From a virus, in the IMG/VR virus record IMGVR_UViG_3300037246_000642, positions 1 through 22,050 of that record: DNA of 22,050 bases, one strand, 5' to 3'. Under the pieces are notes generated by a model. It was not told the origin of the DNA. It searched no databases and saw nothing but the letters and a program-made list of their open reading frames with translations. Both the position numbers and the translations under genes were made by a program. This document shows positions 13,851-19,504 of the stretch, piece by piece (position 1 is the first letter of the stretch; every line of letters starts with the position of its first letter).

Positions 13851-13920
13851 GCGGCTCCTGGGATCGAACCAGTGTCTTTCAAGCAGCCGTATCTGCTAGT
13901 CGCTAAAACCAGTCATCCGC
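13851..13920 (-). tRNA. tRNA-like element with short acceptor and abnormal anticodon loop
   Basis: On the minus strand GCGG/CCGC close a 70-base unit. It has a D-like arm (TGGT-TTTAGCG-ACTA), a hairpin GCAG-ATACGG-CTGC with a six-base loop where seven are needed, and CTGG-TTCGATC-CCAG with a canonical T-loop. Only four acceptor pairs form and the D-loop has no GG. A decaying tRNA, or a tRNA mimic that is part of the surrounding structured RNA. Confidence 0.35.
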
Positions 13921-14013
13921 AGACGCTGGCGGCCCTTAGATACTATCCAAGGGGAGGTTTAGTGGTTCCCTTACGACAGCCACTGCTGCCGAAGCTATTG
14001 CTTTATACACAAA

Positions 14014-14073
14014 ACCACCTCTTGGACTTGAACCAAGTAAGGGCCAGCCAGATTGCGACTCTAGCCAGGTGGT
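14014..14073 (-). tRNA. D-armless tRNA-like element
   Basis: On the minus strand a perfect 7-bp acceptor ACCACCT/AGGTGGT encloses a 7-bp hairpin GGCTAGA-GTCGCAA-TCTGGCT, an 8-base linker, and a perfect 5-bp T-arm CTTGG-TTCAAGT-CCAAG. The first hairpin's loop has U at position 33 and AA at 37-38, as in an anticodon loop, with CGC in the anticodon position. No D-arm exists: the anticodon-like hairpin follows the acceptor strand with no linker. At 60 bases it cannot be a standard bacterial tRNA. Confidence 0.45.
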
Positions 14074-14306
14074 ACACCGTAAGTTGTTTACACTAGGAGC
14101 GTCAACTTGATTAACCCTAGTAAATCTGATGGTATTCGGTTTAGCTTAATGCCCTTGAGGGGGCACGGTTTCCACCGATAAACCAACGTCCCTGCACCGC
14201 TAGGACGGCATTAAGCCATGCTTCGTTACCGCCCCTAGATACGCCTGTGAGAGGTAACTCTCTATCGAGAGGCGGGGGTGGTTGTTAGTTTAATTAGGGT
14301 GTGGCT

Positions 14307-14585
14307 CTATTCAAATGCCTTGGGGAATGCTTCTCTTATCCAATCATTTAGTCGTGAGCCAATCCCGTCGGGGTCTTGAATAAAGCCAGCCCCATCTTTT
14401 CTTATATCTTTTCTGAACTGAGTCAGCATCCTGCCATCTACTGATGTAGAGTGTTGACGGCTATCTATGTAATCGCAAGCCGTGTTATAATCATCCTTAA
14501 TCCTGTCCCAGTTGTCGTTTATAGATTTTTGCAGAATACCTAATAGAACTCCAGCCTTTCTATATTTGTTTGGTATGTCTCGCAT
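14307..14585 (-). CDS. Hypothetical protein of the leftward island, 92 residues
   Basis: A 92-residue charged helical protein beginning MRDIPNKYRKAGVLLGILQK. The start at 14585 is preferred over an in-frame ATG at 14633: the upstream ATG lies between the -10 box and the likely transcription start of the promoter at 14635-14663, whereas 14585 has AAAGGG 6 bases upstream. The untranslated leader can fold (CCCG-aaacaatg-CGGG). The middle is rich in Asp/Lys (DNWDRIKDDYNTACDYIDS). No family recognised. The stop is followed within about 25 bases by the first helix of the structured RNA region, so both probably share a transcript. Confidence 0.6.
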   Translation of the reverse strand: MRDIPNKYRKAGVLLGILQKSINDNWDRIKDDYNTACDYIDSRQHSTSVDGRMLTQFRKDIRKDGAGFIQDPDGIGSRLNDWIREAFPKAFE

Positions 14586-14634
14586 CCTTGCCCTTTCCGG
14601 CAACCCGCATTGTTTCGGGTACCCTACTATCATT

Positions 14635-14663
14635 ATTTTAATCTATATTTCGCTGAAAGTCAA
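14635..14663 (-). promoter_or_regulatory. Sigma70-like promoter, leftward
   Basis: On the minus strand TTGACT (14658-14663) is separated by 17 bases from TAAAAT (14635-14640). It would start transcription near 14628 and drive the 92-residue gene and the structured RNA. The word CTTGACTT is shared with the three other promoters listed. Confidence 0.7.
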
Positions 14664-14671
14664 GCCTTTTA

Positions 14672-15055
14672 TTATTTTTTAAGGTATTTTATTGCATTTT
14701 TCAAAGATTTAGTGCTATCTCGGGCAAATCCAAGCATGCAGTTGCAATGATTACATAATAACCCCCTCACTTTTCCGGTTTTGTGGCAGTGGTCTACTGC
14801 TAACGGCTTACTCTTGGCTGGCTCAGTGCCACATATCTTACATTTGCCTTCTTGCGATCTAAGCATTCTGTCGTAATCGCCCATAGTCATACCATATAGA
14901 CGTTGTAGCATCCCGCTCCTGTTGCGAGCCTTGGCTCTAGTGTCAGTTAAGTCGGAATAGTCATAGGCTGACCATGTAGGCATATACGGTATGTCTTCTA
15001 ACTCTTCTGCGAAACTTTTAATGTCATAAGTTTCAGGTTGATTGAGGTTTAGCAT
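14672..15055 (-). CDS. HNH endonuclease, recombination endonuclease VII-like
   Basis: A 127-residue protein. The C-terminal half is a textbook endonuclease VII/HNH zinc-finger nuclease: YGMTMGDYDRMLRSQEGKC lead-in at 54-72, zinc Cys at 72, 75, 101 and 104, the catalytic DHCH (88-91), and KVRGLLCNHCNCMLGFARD. The N-terminal 50 residues are variable. Free-standing genes of this type in phages are usually homing-like endonucleases or small nicking nucleases; T4 endonuclease VII itself resolves branched DNA before packaging. AAGGAG precedes the ATG at 15055 and a strong promoter lies 45 bases upstream. Its presence in a reversed island with a large RNA suggests the island may be mobile, but no intron splice signals are evident. 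Confidence 0.85.
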   Translation of the reverse strand: MLNLNQPETYDIKSFAEELEDIPYMPTWSAYDYSDLTDTRAKARNRSGMLQRLYGMTMGDYDRMLRSQEGKCKICGTEPAKSKPLAVDHCHKTGKVRGLLCNHCNCMLGFARDSTKSLKNAIKYLKK

Positions 15056-15099
15056 GTTATCTCCTTGTAGTTGTATTGTTTCGGGGGCTATCTATCTAC

Positions 15100-15128
15100 A
15101 TTTTACTCTACTTTACCTCAAAAGTCAA
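15100..15128 (-). promoter_or_regulatory. Sigma70-like promoter of the HNH endonuclease gene
   Basis: On the minus strand TTGACT (15123-15128), 17 bases, TAAAAT (15100-15105). It points leftward into the endonuclease gene and is divergent from the promoter at 15179-15206. Confidence 0.75.
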
Positions 15129-15178
15129 GCCCAAACCTAAGTAAAACCTACTTTTTTCACTTTATTTTATTTTTGCCC

Positions 15179-15206
15179 TTGACTTCACCCCAAAAGTCCG
15201 TATACT
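15179..15206 (+). promoter_or_regulatory. Sigma70-like promoter of the second rightward operon
   Basis: TTGACT (15179-15184), 16 bases, TATACT (15201-15206), preceded by a T-rich tract. It lies 37 bases before the methyltransferase start codon and is preceded by the same extended CTTGACTT word as the other promoters. Confidence 0.75.
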
Positions 15207-15242
15207 TTCAGATATAACAAGAGGTTAATCTTAAGGAGTGTT

Positions 15243-15872
15243 ATGAAAGTCTTAGTTGCATGTGAATTTAGCGGTAGAGTCCGTGAGGCGTTCAGGGCTA
15301 AAGGCCATGATGCCTGGAGTTGTGATTTACTGCCTAGCGATGATGATAGTCCTTATCACTACCAGCGTGATGTGTTTGATGTGTTAGGGTTTGGCTGGGA
15401 TTTAATGATAGCTCACCCTCCTTGCACTTACTTGTGTAACAGCGGTGTTAGCTGGCTATACAAGAAGAATGTCCATGCACCTGGAACCTCTTTTGCCAAG
15501 AACGAGAAGAGGTGGAAACAGTTGGCTGAAGGAGCTTCATTCTTTAATTATTTACTTAACACTAATGCTGTGGATAAGGTTGCTGTCGAGAACCCAATCC
15601 CACATAAATATGCGGTTGAAATGATAGGCCGTAAATACGACCAGATCGTCCAGCCTTGGATGTTTGGCGACATGGAGCGTAAGGCTACTTGCTTGTGGCT
15701 CAAGGGCTTGCCGAAACTGGTAGAAACCAATAACGTCAAAGAGGAAATGCTGAAGCTACCTAAGAATGTCCAGCAACGGCTCCACTATCTACCACCGAGC
15801 AAAGACAGGGCAAAACTAAGATCAACTACTTTCCAGGGCATAGCCGACGCGATGGCTGAGCAATGGGGCTAA
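15243..15872 (+). CDS. DNA cytosine-C5 methyltransferase-like protein
   Basis: A 209-residue protein. MKVLVACEFSGRVREAF at 1-17 is the SAM-binding motif I, with an acidic strand end at CDLLP. HPPCTYLCNSGV at 58-69 carries the PPC catalytic Cys (about 61), and VAVENP at 113-118 has the ENP/ENV Glu of motif VI. QPWMFGDMERKATCLWLKGLP follows, then a C-terminal IADAMAEQWG. This layout matches a compact phage family annotated as cytosine methyltransferase. The large target-recognition domain of typical Dcm enzymes is missing. No restriction enzyme is adjacent, so it is an orphan modifier, probably protecting phage DNA or altering early expression. AAGGAG before the ATG and the promoter at 15179-15206 make it the first gene of its operon. 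Confidence 0.8.
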   Translation: MKVLVACEFSGRVREAFRAKGHDAWSCDLLPSDDDSPYHYQRDVFDVLGFGWDLMIAHPPCTYLCNSGVSWLYKKNVHAPGTSFAKNEKRWKQLAEGASFFNYLLNTNAVDKVAVENPIPHKYAVEMIGRKYDQIVQPWMFGDMERKATCLWLKGLPKLVETNNVKEEMLKLPKNVQQRLHYLPPSKDRAKLRSTTFQGIADAMAEQWG

Positions 15873-15896
15873 CTTTATTAAGAAAGGAACTAAATC

Positions 15897-16274
15897 ATGA
15901 TCCAGCAACAAATCCGCACCCACCGCGGCACCACCACCAAGCAGGCCTACGCTAAGCAGCACGGCGTCAGCGTCAAGGCCATCACAGAGGCCGAGGCAGG
16001 CAAGTGCTCACTCAGTTTGTACAGCAAGGTGTTTGGCCCCAATGACTACCCTGTCAAGGGTGACACTATCACGGCATGGCAATATGACCGAGAGCATTTC
16101 TTGCTTCGGAGCTATCATCACTTCGACGTGGTTAAGGCTACTGAAGACGTTGTGGAATGCACTTGTGGCGATATGGTGGAAGGTGTATTAGGTGGTCTTG
16201 AGCCGGAACATGAGCTTGTGCTTCCGAGGGATAAGTGGAACTTCGAGATAGTTGAGGCTGATTTAACTAATTGA
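15897..16274 (+). CDS. Hypothetical protein
   Basis: A 125-residue protein. The N-terminus (TKQAYAKQHGVSVKAITEAE) resembles a short helix-turn-helix, including the turn HGVS. The rest is beta-like and polar, with a single CTCGD pair. The ATG at 15897 follows GAAAGGA. Codon use in the first 50 codons is noticeably richer in C-ending codons than in the following part. Not recognised. It could be a small DNA-binding regulator, but only one weak segment supports this. Confidence 0.55.
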   Translation: MIQQQIRTHRGTTTKQAYAKQHGVSVKAITEAEAGKCSLSLYSKVFGPNDYPVKGDTITAWQYDREHFLLRSYHHFDVVKATEDVVECTCGDMVEGVLGGLEPEHELVLPRDKWNFEIVEADLTN

Positions 16275-16289
16275 AAGGTGATGTTATTG

Positions 16290-16523
16290 ATGGAATCTAC
16301 CAGAGCAATCAGAGACCGTATTAAAAAAATGAGAGGCGAAGAAATGAAATGTATGAAATGCAAAAAAACAATTCACTTTTGGCAGAAGGCGTATAAAATG
16401 TTTTCCTTCGACTATATTGCATGGCATTGGGCGTGCCAGTACCCTGACGGGCAAACAGAAGAAGATGAACAAAAACAGGCTGAACGCAAAATGTTCGCCA
16501 TTAGAACTTTCGGGAGGACTTAA
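16290..16523 (+). CDS. Small zinc-finger-like hypothetical protein
   Basis: A protein of about 77 residues. The core CMKCKKTIHFWQKAY plus later HWAC gives CxxC and HxxC half-sites, suitable for one zinc. The C-terminus is highly charged (EEDEQKQAERKMF). The start is uncertain: ATG at 16290 has GAAAGG 11 bases upstream; ATG at 16281 sits too close to it; ATG at 16344, just before the zinc motif, has GAGG at 7 bases. All give the same domain. It ends one base before the next gene. Confidence 0.55.
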   Translation: MESTRAIRDRIKKMRGEEMKCMKCKKTIHFWQKAYKMFSFDYIAWHWACQYPDGQTEEDEQKQAERKMFAIRTFGRT

Positions 16524-16524
16524 A

Positions 16525-16869
16525 ATGGGCTTATTAGATTTAAAGAGAAGGAAGGCTGGCATCGACCAAGAGCTAGTGGATGTAAGGAGGCGAATTAAAT
16601 TTGCTAAATCAGAGGAGCAGGCTCTGCTGTCCCGCCGCGGAGCAATAAAAGGCCAAATTACGGTTCTCCAGAGAGACCTGATTGTCTCTGACCATGCTAT
16701 TGTAAGGTACATGGAAAGAGTTGCTGATATGGATATAGAATCCGTTAAGCAAGGTATTGTTGAAAGAATCGAGGGATCAGTCAGAGCGATAGGGGCGGGC
16801 AAATTCCCGTTAGGTGACGGATTGCAGGCGGTAGTCAAAGATAATGTCGTTGTAACTATCGAAACATGA
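16525..16869 (+). CDS. Coiled-coil phage hypothetical protein (SDHAIVRYMERV type)
   Basis: A 114-residue protein. Residues 1-50 are a charged coiled coil (LKRRKAGIDQELVDVRRRI). Then SDHAIVRYMERVADMDIESV forms a motif seen in many small phage proteins ('I.DHA..RYLERV.GMD.E......I'), followed by a beta-rich C-terminus (GDGLQAVVKDNVVVTIET). The start ATG at 16525 is chosen because GGGAGG lies 8 bases before it; an upstream in-frame ATG at 16417 would overlap the previous gene by more than 100 bases. Function unknown. It is the last gene before the promoter at 16899-16926. Confidence 0.75.
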   Translation: MGLLDLKRRKAGIDQELVDVRRRIKFAKSEEQALLSRRGAIKGQITVLQRDLIVSDHAIVRYMERVADMDIESVKQGIVERIEGSVRAIGAGKFPLGDGLQAVVKDNVVVTIET

Positions 16870-16898
16870 GTAGTCCATGGAAACATTCTGGCCTCAGC

Positions 16899-16926
16899 TT
16901 GACTTTGGCCGAATATCTTGTATAGT
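16899..16926 (+). promoter_or_regulatory. Sigma70-like promoter
   Basis: TTGACT (16899-16904), 16 bases, TATAGT (16921-16926), 43 bases before the next start codon. GGCC words flank the -35 box. The CTTGACTT word matches the other three promoters. Confidence 0.7.
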
Positions 16927-16968
16927 TATTATAGCAGTTAACTAAAACTTATTTTAGAAAGGTATCAA

Positions 16969-17196
16969 ATGAAGACAGAAACAATGCACAAAGTAGAGAT
17001 TGACCAGGTATCACAGAAGTACGACGGCCAGAACAACCTTGTCAAGGAATCACGCGAAGAGCTGGTTGGTGCCCGCTTTGGCGGTTCAGACAAGTTTGTG
17101 GCTGCATACAAGGCTATGAGAGAGCTTGACCCTGACGACAAGCTTGACATCAGCACCTTGGAGGTAAGCGTAGACGGCAGTATGTTTCGCGGCTAA
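16969..17196 (+). CDS. Small acidic hypothetical protein
   Basis: A 75-residue protein, charged and mixed helix/strand (EIDQVSQKYDGQNNLVKESR, then DKFVAAYKAMRELDPDDKLD). AGAAAGG precedes the ATG at 16969. First gene behind the promoter at 16899-16926. Not recognised. Its stop codon overlaps the AAGGAG that would serve the next start codon at 17205, which is part of the frame problem described for the next gene. Confidence 0.6.
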   Translation: MKTETMHKVEIDQVSQKYDGQNNLVKESREELVGARFGGSDKFVAAYKAMRELDPDDKLDISTLEVSVDGSMFRG

Positions 17197-17251
17197 GGAG
17201 CAGTATGGCGTATCTGATTTCGACCTAGAAGCCGTCAAGCACGTCAATAAG

Positions 17252-17842
17252 GTGGCTACTGAGGTTATGTCTTATGCCATGGGCCCAGTTGAGGTCAAGT
17301 CCAGACATGACCCTATTCCTGTCGGCGACTGGCCAGCCCTGCCCTACCAGCCAGAAGTAGGCGATGTGGTGGAGTTTGAGTGGGGCGGCAGGGCGCTAAA
17401 AGGCATTGCTTTTGGGCATGGCGGGTCTAAAAATTTAGATATAGCCATCCACAATCCTGACGGTGCTGTGTATACAGCCTCGAACGCCGTGTCTATTAAG
17501 AAGATAGGGTCTACCAGCAAGATGGATGGTGTCGAGTATTACACTGAAGCTAATCCGGTTGTTATGGCCTACTTCGCCCAGCCCACCTTCACCGGCACTT
17601 ACGCCGAACGCCAGGCCCAGTGGGTGGCTCATCATAACCTTAAGGTAGGTGACAAGGTTAAGGTGGTGCGTGGTTTTAAGGACGGCGATGACGGTGCTCG
17701 TATTATTTGGTACGACAACAAAAAGATGTGTACTGGTAAAACTTACACTATCAGGTCGATGGCAGGTGGTGTGCGGCTTGATACTGGCATAAGGCATGTA
17801 TCATGGTTCCCCTATACAGTCCTAGAGCCAGTAAAGGATTAA
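17252..17842 (+). CDS. Hypothetical protein, probably frame-disrupted at its start
   Basis: The annotated frame gives 196 residues from a GTG at 17252 that has no ribosome site. The same frame is open upstream from 17174, and the codons from about 17192 encode natural-looking protein (AAKEQYGVSDFDLEAVKHVN). A strong AAGGAG at 17195-17200 is placed perfectly for the ATG at 17205, but that ATG is in another frame and meets a stop after seven codons. A one-base loss just after 17205, a sequencing error, or programmed slippage would join them. The protein has a small beta-barrel-like repeat: EVGDVVEFEWGG near residue 30 and KVGDKVKVVRGFKDGDDG near 130, each typical of KOW/SH3-like loops. Function unknown. 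Confidence 0.6.
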   Translation: MATEVMSYAMGPVEVKSRHDPIPVGDWPALPYQPEVGDVVEFEWGGRALKGIAFGHGGSKNLDIAIHNPDGAVYTASNAVSIKKIGSTSKMDGVEYYTEANPVVMAYFAQPTFTGTYAERQAQWVAHHNLKVGDKVKVVRGFKDGDDGARIIWYDNKKMCTGKTYTIRSMAGGVRLDTGIRHVSWFPYTVLEPVKD

Positions 17843-17871
17843 GTCCTTATACCGAAAGGTGGCGGGGCGAA

Positions 17872-17941
17872 TACTGAGTAGCATAATTGGCAATGCACTG
17901 GCGATAGCCTTTAAGATGTGGGTTCGAGTCCCATCTCAGTT
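17872..17941 (+). tRNA. tRNA-like element without a usable anticodon arm
   Basis: Acceptor ACTGAG/CTCAGT (17873-17878 with 17935-17940) is followed by TA at positions 8-9. Then comes a perfect D-arm GCAT-AATTGGCA-ATGC with the GG of a D-loop, and a T-arm GTGGG-TTCGAGT-CCCAT with one G-U pair and a canonical T-loop. The 21 bases between them cannot form a 5-bp anticodon stem; only GGC-gata-GCC pairs. No decoding identity can be given. It lies in the 184-base gap between two plus-strand genes. Confidence 0.45.
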
Positions 17942-17968
17942 TTAATGACATTTTGTCTCCTTTCTTAG

Positions 17969-17996
17969 CTGGCATGGGTTTCCAGACCTGTGCCAG
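17969..17996 (+). other. Hairpin in the leader of the next gene
   Basis: CTGGCA (17969-17974) pairs with TGCCAG (17991-17996), with GG/CC possibly extending inside. It ends about 20 bases before the ribosome site of the following gene and could affect message stability. Confidence 0.4.
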
Positions 17997-18026
17997 TGAA
18001 AGAGGAGAACTAACGAAAGGAATAAC

Positions 18027-18854
18027 ATGAAGTGGATTACAAAAGACGAAGTTAAAGATGCCGCTAAGGCAGGCAAAATGGAAGCCCTGAAGATGTTACT
18101 CAAGCACCATGAGCAGGGGCGGGATTGTACCAGAGGTGAGTTGGTGGATGGCTGGGACGATGATAAGTTCGATCTTGGTGGCGGGCTATGCGCCTGTTGT
18201 GCCTTTTCGCGAGAAACGAAAGCTGGCGAAGCAGACCAATGTAGCATATGCCCACTAGCTGGCAATAAACCTGAACAAGGCACTAACGCGAATTGCTGTA
18301 ATGGCACATGGACTGCTGCCGATAAGGCACTGGGGCGTTATATGTCCGACCCATCCCCAGCCAACTTCCTCTCCTTCCAGCAGGCTGAAGGCAAGGTCTG
18401 TGAGTATATTGAGGGTGTGATAGAGAAGATTAAGGCTGAGGATGATAAGCCGGAGTTGAGGCATGGGGATATAGATAAGCACGGCCATATTTTTGTTAAG
18501 CTCGAGTCATGGTTAGGTTGTGACGACTTAGATTATAAACAGGTGGTATTGACCCCTACTGGATTACTAAGTAATATAGACGGCAATGACATGGTTGGCA
18601 GAGGTATCATCGGCAACATCTTCGACGACATAGCCAGCAGGGATAAGAAGTCGAAAGTAGAGCTGGGTAATTTCGATATGAGCTGTGATGACCACTGTGG
18701 TGGCGAAATAAGTGTAAGCTGGAACGACCAGGATGGAAAAGGTTTCCATATTAATGTCAGAAAAGGTGGCGAAGACGCCTTCTTGACTGTGGCAGCGAAA
18801 GACTTCCATGAGAAGCTAGGGCGAATGATAGCCACGAAGGAGCAGGAATCATGA
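18027..18854 (+). CDS. Cys-rich hypothetical protein, 275 residues
   Basis: The N-terminal helix MKWITKDEVKDAAKAGKMEA leads to a Cys cluster at residues 55-92: LCACCAFSR, CSICPLAG and NCCNGTW. This order (C..C, C..CPL..G, C..G..W) recurs in many small phage proteins and probably binds a metal; its role is unknown. Residues 140-275 form a second domain with beta strands and a DMSCDDHCGGEISVSWND segment, more like a sensor or inhibitor fold, not recognised. GAAAGGA lies before the ATG at 18027. It overlaps the next gene as ATGA. The two domains also occur separately elsewhere in phages, so this may be a fusion. Confidence 0.65.
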   Translation: MKWITKDEVKDAAKAGKMEALKMLLKHHEQGRDCTRGELVDGWDDDKFDLGGGLCACCAFSRETKAGEADQCSICPLAGNKPEQGTNANCCNGTWTAADKALGRYMSDPSPANFLSFQQAEGKVCEYIEGVIEKIKAEDDKPELRHGDIDKHGHIFVKLESWLGCDDLDYKQVVLTPTGLLSNIDGNDMVGRGIIGNIFDDIASRDKKSKVELGNFDMSCDDHCGGEISVSWNDQDGKGFHINVRKGGEDAFLTVAAKDFHEKLGRMIATKEQES

Positions 18855-19024
18855 CTGAAGACGTCTTAGACGCCCTGCAAGACCTCGTCCAAAGCTGGGA
18901 AGACGGTGGCTGGGAGTGGAGTTCACAGAGGTTCAAGCACAGCCAAGCGAAGATGGAGGAGCTGATTATGCTGTTGGAGAGTAACGGACGTGTGATTAGG
19001 CGACAGGTAGGAGTAGAGCTATGA
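18851..19024 (+). CDS. Small hypothetical protein, 57 residues
   Basis: An ORF of 57 residues starting MTEDVLDALQDLVQSWEDGG and continuing WEWSSQRFKHSQAKMEELIM. It is helical with many Trp/Glu. Start ATG overlaps the preceding stop (ATGA) and its own stop overlaps the next ATG, so it lies in a run of coupled mini-genes from 18851 to 20372. Not recognised. Confidence 0.55.
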   Translation: MTEDVLDALQDLVQSWEDGGWEWSSQRFKHSQAKMEELIMLLESNGRVIRRQVGVEL

Positions 19025-19143
19025 GCATGGAACGATGTAGCTGGTGCGGTAAGGATGTTGACACTGACTTCAATGTCGAGGGTGAGTACCACCACGACGA
19101 CCACGACGGGATATATTATGTTTGTGAAGAATGCGAGGAATAG
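19021..19143 (+). CDS. Zinc-ribbon mini-protein, 40 residues
   Basis: An ORF of 40 residues with CSWCGKDV at 6-13 and CEEC at 35-38, spaced by an acidic, His-containing stretch (GEYHHDDHDG). A two-knuckle zinc ribbon of the archaeal/phage type. Start overlaps the preceding stop by four bases. No function known. Confidence 0.55.
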   Translation: MSMERCSWCGKDVDTDFNVEGEYHHDDHDGIYYVCEECEE

Positions 19144-19145
19144 CA

Positions 19146-19376
19146 ATGGTAAACGAACACAAAGAAGGCTACAGCTGGTCGAGCCTGTCTCAATGGGATC
19201 AACCACCAAAGGATGCGATTATAAGAACCAGAGATGTTGGCGAAGGACCAATCAAGACTTATTGTCGCTTCATGCTGGTCGAGAAAACAGACACTGGATA
19301 TGGTTATCTTAGGAGTAAGTATGTCCCTAAATGTGCCGTGAATGTTGAAATACTAAGACTAGCCGGAGAGTGGTAA
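19146..19376 (+). CDS. Hypothetical protein, 76 residues
   Basis: A 76-residue protein starting at ATG 19146, three bases after the previous stop, with GAGGAA upstream. It has beta-like segments with aromatic residues (YSWSSLSQWDQPP, TYCRFMLVEKTDTGYGYLRS). Not recognised. The stop overlaps the next ATG (TAATG). In-frame non-AUG starts upstream would overlap the zinc-ribbon gene without gain. Confidence 0.55.
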   Translation: MVNEHKEGYSWSSLSQWDQPPKDAIIRTRDVGEGPIKTYCRFMLVEKTDTGYGYLRSKYVPKCAVNVEILRLAGEW

Positions 19377-19504
19377 TGTGTGACCCCAACTCCCAAGACC
19401 CGCCCGAACCTGTCCGTGAGTGTGAATCATGCGGGACTAAGATTAAGAACGGGCGTTGCTCGTATTGTGATGTTGAATGGAATTCAGATGAAAGGGTAGA
19501 ATAA
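19376..19504 (+). CDS. Zinc-ribbon mini-protein, 42 residues
   Basis: An ORF of 42 residues: an acidic Pro-rich start (CDPNSQDPPEP), then CESCGTKIKNGRCSYC giving CxxC at 16/19 and 28/31. A compact treble-clef or ribbon knuckle. The start and stop both overlap neighbours by one base (TAATG), typical of this gene run. No assigned function. Confidence 0.55.
   Translation: MCDPNSQDPPEPVRECESCGTKIKNGRCSYCDVEWNSDERVE

Larger units (their letters stand above)
13470..14285 (-). ncRNA. Large ornate non-coding RNA candidate (GOLLD/ROOL-like or new)
   Basis: About 820 bases without a convincing gene, with many strong helices. In minus-strand order: (1) 14228-14235/14275-14282 stacked on 14242-14246/14270-14274 and GAGAG-gtaa-CTCTC. 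(2) A 10-bp stem 14144-14153/14207-14216 enclosing two hairpins, 14203-14206/14188-14191 and 14180-14184/14167-14171. (3) tRNA-like element 14014-14073. (4) AGTGG/CCACT at 13961-13984 and a 9-bp hairpin 13933-13953. (5) tRNA-like element 13851-13920. (6) AGGGCG/CGCCCT (13795-13819) capped by GAC-UUCG-GUC, the stable C(UUCG)G tetraloop only on the minus strand. (7) GCTGAC/GTCAGC 13727-13753. (8) A multi-branch domain closed by TGTCAGG/CCTGACA (13640-13646/13534-13540) with hairpins 13597-13626, 13567-13580 and 13546-13560. (9) A pseudoknot at 13472-13533. Strand is inferred from the UUCG loop and from flanking leftward genes and promoter. Size, junctions and tRNA-like neighbours recall the phage RNAs GOLLD and ROOL, but family membership cannot be decided by eye. 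Confidence 0.6.

Noticed and set aside
13602-14096. Two plus-strand ORFs of 78 and 85 codons in the non-coding region
   Set aside because: They have no ribosome sites and protein sequences typical of translated structured RNA.
14585-14633. ATG at 14633 as start of the 92-residue gene
   Set aside because: It lies between the -10 box and the likely transcription start and has no ribosome site.
13470-15055. Group I or II intron with homing endonuclease
   Set aside because: The HNH gene is outside the structured region and no split gene flanks the island, so there is no exon pair to join.
16284-16886. Minus-strand ORF of 200 codons, and a similar one at 18757-19209
   Set aside because: Both are antisense shadows of well-supported plus-strand genes with ribosome sites.
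17859-17945. A 28-codon plus-strand frame from a GTG directly after GAAAGG
   Set aside because: Its end reads WVRVPSQF, the usual artefact of translating a T-arm; the tRNA-like fold explains the sequence better.
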